NCBI RefSeq assembly: GCF_050434145.1
Contig: NZ_JBNPVX010000060.1
Location: forward strand, 1 to 9,642
From: JAISST01 sp050434145
GTDB taxonomy: Bacteria; Fusobacteriota; Fusobacteriia; Fusobacteriales; Fusobacteriaceae
DNA length: 9,642 nt
Direction of reading: 5' to 3'
A program made the position numbers and the translations under genes. The notes beneath the pieces are model-generated. The model was not told the DNA's origin, searched no databases, and was given only the letters and a program-made list of their open reading frames with translations. Shown here piece by piece: positions 7,819 to 9,642 of this stretch (positions are counted from its first letter, which is position 1; every line of letters begins with the position of its first letter).

Positions 7819-7909
7819 TAGCCACTTAACAAAATGAAATATAGAAGATATGAGTTTTGCTTATGTGGATAGGATGCCACTCCGTGAGCGAATGAAATGA
7901 GCCACAGTA
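7819..7909 (+). repeat. Two-hairpin element M (about 91 nt, right end uncertain)
   Basis: Same site as C but clearly different in sequence: the apical stem is ATAT/ATAT-type and hairpin 2 holds GC-GA-AT-GAA-AT-GA-GC. After codon TTC; resumes at GGA 7910 (FF/GADAGEKLTQIG). An end at 7914 is an alternative. Confidence 0.8.
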
Positions 7910-7957
7910 GGAGCTGATGCAGGAGAAAAACTGACTCAGATTGGTTCAATAATAGAT

Positions 7958-8058
7958 TAGTGACTACTTAATAAAAAGAAAGGCAAAGCCTTGAGTTTTA
8001 TTTAGTAGGCCACTATGTCACGACGTAAGTGAACGAAGTGAACAACAGGAGTGACTGA
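7958..8058 (+). repeat. Two-hairpin element N (about 99-101 nt)
   Basis: Identical to D. After codon GAT, opening with TAG. An in-frame join needs three bases (TGA) beyond the usual right end, resuming at ACC 8059 (GSIID/TFALNAK). Confidence 0.88.
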
Positions 8059-8106
8059 ACCTTTGCACTAAATGCAAAAGATTATGAATTCACAGACTTA
8101 AAAGAT

Positions 8107-8206
8107 TAGTGGCTACTTAGCAAAACAAAATGTCAAAGACATGAGTTTTGGTTAGTAGACCACTATGTCACAGCGTAGGTGAGTAAAACGAACCACAGCT
8201 GAGACT
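8107..8206 (+). repeat. Two-hairpin element O (100 nt), empty site known
   Basis: TAGTGG/CCACTA base, apical ATGTC/GACAT. Hairpin 2: GTC-A-CAGC/GCTG-A-GAC with GGT-GA-GT-AAA-AC-GA-ACC. Module 1 reads AAAGAT-ATACG at 1790-1800 with nothing between, so exactly 100 bases are extra here. Confidence 0.95.
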
Positions 8207-8380
8207 ATACGAAAAGAAACAACAATAGGATTAAACTTTACAATATACCCTAATACAGGCTATAATGCAAGAGATGGTAAAGGAAAAGTAATATTCAATG
8301 GTGGTCAAAGAATAAAACAAGAAGGAGTTACCATAAGTAGTGGACTTCAGTTCGGCTATGTAAATGAGAATAGAGACATT

Positions 8381-8478
8381 CGTGGCTTCTTAATAAGACG
8401 AAATGCAAAGCATTGAGTATTATTTAGAAGACCACGATGTCACAGCGTAGGTAAACGAAGTGAGCCCCAGCTGAGGCT
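8381..8478 (+). repeat. Two-hairpin element P (98 nt), empty site known
   Basis: CGTGG/CCACG base, CTTCTTAATA/TATTTAGAAG, apical AATGC/GCATT. Hairpin 2: CAGC/GCTG with GGT-AA-AC-GAA-GT-GA-GCC. Module 1 reads GACATC-AAGGCT at the site; here ATT precedes the element and AAG follows. Confidence 0.95.
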
Positions 8479-8502
8479 AAGGCTACAATTGGAAATGGAG
8501 TT

Positions 8503-8603
8503 AGCAACTTCTTAACAAATTGAAGGTCAAAAGACCTGAAAGTTGTTTAGAAGGCTGCTATGCCGAAGCGTTGATGAGCAAAATGCGAATCTCAGCTGAG
8601 GCT
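8503..8603 (+). repeat. Two-hairpin element Q (101 nt), empty site known
   Basis: AGCA/TGCT base, ACTTCTTAACAA with TTGTTTAGAAG, apical AGGTC/GACCT between GA and GA. Hairpin 2 holds GAT-GA-GCA-AAA-TGC-GA-ATC. Module 1 reads GGAGTA-ATTACC; here GTT precedes and ACT follows. Confidence 0.95.
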
Positions 8604-8654
8604 ACTACCAACTTTGATATCCAAGATGTAAATAGAGATATAGAAAAAGCAGTT

Positions 8655-8754
8655 TCTAGCCACTTAGTAAAATGAAATGTCAAAGACATGAGTTTTACTT
8701 ATGTGGATAGGATGTCGCATCGGCAGTGAACGAAGTGAGCCACAGAATGCGACT
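8655..8754 (+). repeat. Two-hairpin element R (100 nt), empty site known
   Basis: CCACTTAGTAAAA/TTTTACTTATGTGG with apical ATGTC/GACAT. Hairpin 2: GTCGCAT/ATGCGAC base with GT-GA-AC-GAA-GT-GA-GCC. Module 1 reads GCAGTA-AGCGAC; here GTT precedes and AGT follows (EKAV/SDWQG). Confidence 0.95.
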
Positions 8755-9642
8755 AGTGACTGGCAAGGTACAAATATAGAAACATTCTCAGTGAACTTGC
8801 TAACAGAATATTGGCTAACTCAAGCAGGTAGAGGAGCATTCAGAGATCAAGTTGATGATGCTAAAAGAGGTGTTAAGGGGTTAAAAGATATACTGTCTTC
8901 AGAAGGGAAATTCTCTGATTTAGTCAAAGGTGAAAAGTTTATAAGAAGATTAGAAGAAATGGGAATCTTTGATATAAAAGGGAAAACAGAGGATCAAATT
9001 GCAGCAGAAATAAAAGCAAGAGCCAGTCATTTATTAGATAGTGATTTGGAAGTAGAAGTAAAATTTTATGGAAAAGATGATATAAAAGAAATAACTGATA
9101 TATTAACAGTACAAAAACTTTTGTCAGATGGTTTTGCAGTAGCAGGGGACGGAAGTATTTGGGTAAACACAAAAATGTTGGAAAATAATACATTAGACTT
9201 CAACAGACTTTTGGCACATGAAATTGGGCACTTGATGGGCGGTAATGAAACAGTAGCTAACTACATGGAAAAATCTTATGGAGAGTTTGTATGTGGTGTA
9301 GGAGCAAGTGGATATGTAGATATCGGTGGCTCAATAAGAGATTGGGGTAAAAATCCACTAAATGGTGAAGATGCTAATAGATTACTCGGATATAGAGAAG
9401 ATGAAATAGATTTTAAATTATTTGAAAATTTATCTCAACATGATTATGATAAAATTTTAGAATTTGTTAGTAGAGGAAATGATTACAAAGTTGGAGGATT
9501 GGTAGGTACAGAGTTAACAGTATATTCCAATGGATCCAAAATAGCATTAAAATATTTACCATTGGCATTAAAAGTTATTGAAGAAGAAGATGGAAAAATA
9601 AAAATTGATTTAAGTTTAATGAAAGCAGAAAATAACCTTGAT
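8755..9642 (+). CDS. Module 3 C-terminal tail with HEIGH zincin motif, 3' end outside window
   Basis: The frame is open after element R (SDWQGTNIETFSVNLLTEYW) to the last base, 296 codons with no stop. The first part, to RDQVD at about 8853, is shared with module 1. The tail is unique from DAKRGVKGLKDIL onward. Near 9210-9245 it has RLLAHEIGHLMGGNETV: HEIGH is a full HExxH zinc-binding helix with a Gly turn and a Glu shortly after, the layout of zinc metallopeptidases. It follows NRLL as a zincin active-site helix usually does. The domain is probably a peptidase-type effector tail. The end of the protein and any partner gene are not in the window. The motif call is strong; target and delivery are inferred. 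Confidence 0.75.

Larger units (their letters stand above)
6859..8870 (+). repeat. Large duplicated block, copy in module 3
   Basis: Second copy of 601-2160, longer because it holds five additional hairpin elements (K, O, P, Q, R). It has a 59-base deletion and small indels in 7190-7280. The pair supplies filled and empty versions of four element sites. Confidence 0.9.
6859..9642 (+). pseudogene. Module 3: diverged copy of module 1 haemagglutinin segment with nine hairpin elements and its own tail (runs off window)
   Basis: The segment is collinear with module 1 from ATATTTGCAATCAGCAA to RDQVD. From 7403 to the window end, skipping elements L-R gives 57+261+48+48+174+24+51+888 bases, a single frame of 517 codons with no stop. 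Upstream of K the frame is damaged relative to module 1: TAG at about 7194 after one lost base, a 59-base deletion between two ATGG-AAATC repeats (module 1 968-1027), and one lost base in TATACC near 7271. At the 5' end TAA interrupts the frame just before the homology begins. There is no start codon. The 5' part is therefore a pseudogene-like cassette, while the 3' part is well preserved apart from the elements. Confidence 0.7.

Noticed and set aside
751..8754. CRISPR array
   Set aside because: The copies are about 100 nt, variable in sequence, irregularly spaced by coding DNA, and there are no cas genes.
751..8754. Elements as in-frame peptide-coding inserts
   Set aside because: Every copy contains stops and most lengths (98, 100, 101, 103) are not multiples of three.
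751..8754. Group I/II intron, IStron or IS605 copy
   Set aside because: At about 100 nt there is no room for the intron cores, and no transposase or reverse transcriptase is in the window. A trans-mobilised IS200/IS605-like miniature element remains possible and is kept as an alternative.
751..8754. Classical codon-matched ribosome bypass
   Set aside because: The triplet before each element (such as GTT or ATT) does not match the last triplet of the element (GCT, ACT, GGT), so tRNA re-pairing as in T4 gene 60 is not supported by the sequence.

Overview
This strongly AT-rich, low-GC window reads as an accessory locus of large filamentous-haemagglutinin/CdiA-like exoprotein modules. The codon use and the haemagglutinin-type repeats suggest Fusobacterium or a close relative, but this is inference: no housekeeping gene is present to prove it.

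Layout. The window holds three tandem modules, each made of a haemagglutinin-like C-terminal part, a different polymorphic C-terminal domain and a small downstream gene. Bases 1-483 are the tail of a small gene that probably belongs to a preceding module. Module 1 (about 541-3159, partner gene 3143-3775) and module 3 (about 6859 to the window end) are diverged copies of one haemagglutinin segment. They stay alike up to a shared RDQVD sequence and then carry unrelated tails. Module 2 (about 3800-5888, partner gene 5902-6789) has a different haemagglutinin segment and tail. No module has a credible start codon or a two-partner-secretion N-terminus here, so they look like orphan (silent or recombination-donor) toxin/immunity cassettes behind an expressed gene outside the window. 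The tails of modules 2 and 3 carry zincin-type HExxH motifs; that of module 1 has a lengthened HESGWH. The downstream genes are immunity candidates by position only.

The striking feature is a family of 18 short elements (about 90-105 nt, 14 distinct sites) lying only inside the haemagglutinin-like coding parts and all in the coding orientation. Each can fold into two adjacent hairpins. Most hairpins contain a tandem GA/GA internal loop around a small apical stem, and the stems covary freely between copies. Every element brings stop codons, and most lengths are not multiples of three. Removing each element at its stem base rejoins the reading frame: in module 3, deleting seven elements (L-R) gives one open frame of 517 codons from 7403 to the window end, and in module 2 deleting four (F-I) gives about 512 codons ending at 5888. 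Four sites can be compared with an empty copy in module 1, and the filled sites differ by exactly the element. The junction falls after a complete codon, almost always NNT. Three elements shared by modules 1 and 3 are identical although the surrounding coding DNA differs by about 6% or more.

The elements could be (a) a scarless single-strand-type miniature transposon tolerated in silent cassettes, (b) RNA removed from the transcript, or (c) a translational bypass signal. The sequence alone does not decide. Real lesions (a stop, frameshifts and short-repeat deletions) also occur in all three modules, so the parent genes may not be expressed as they stand.
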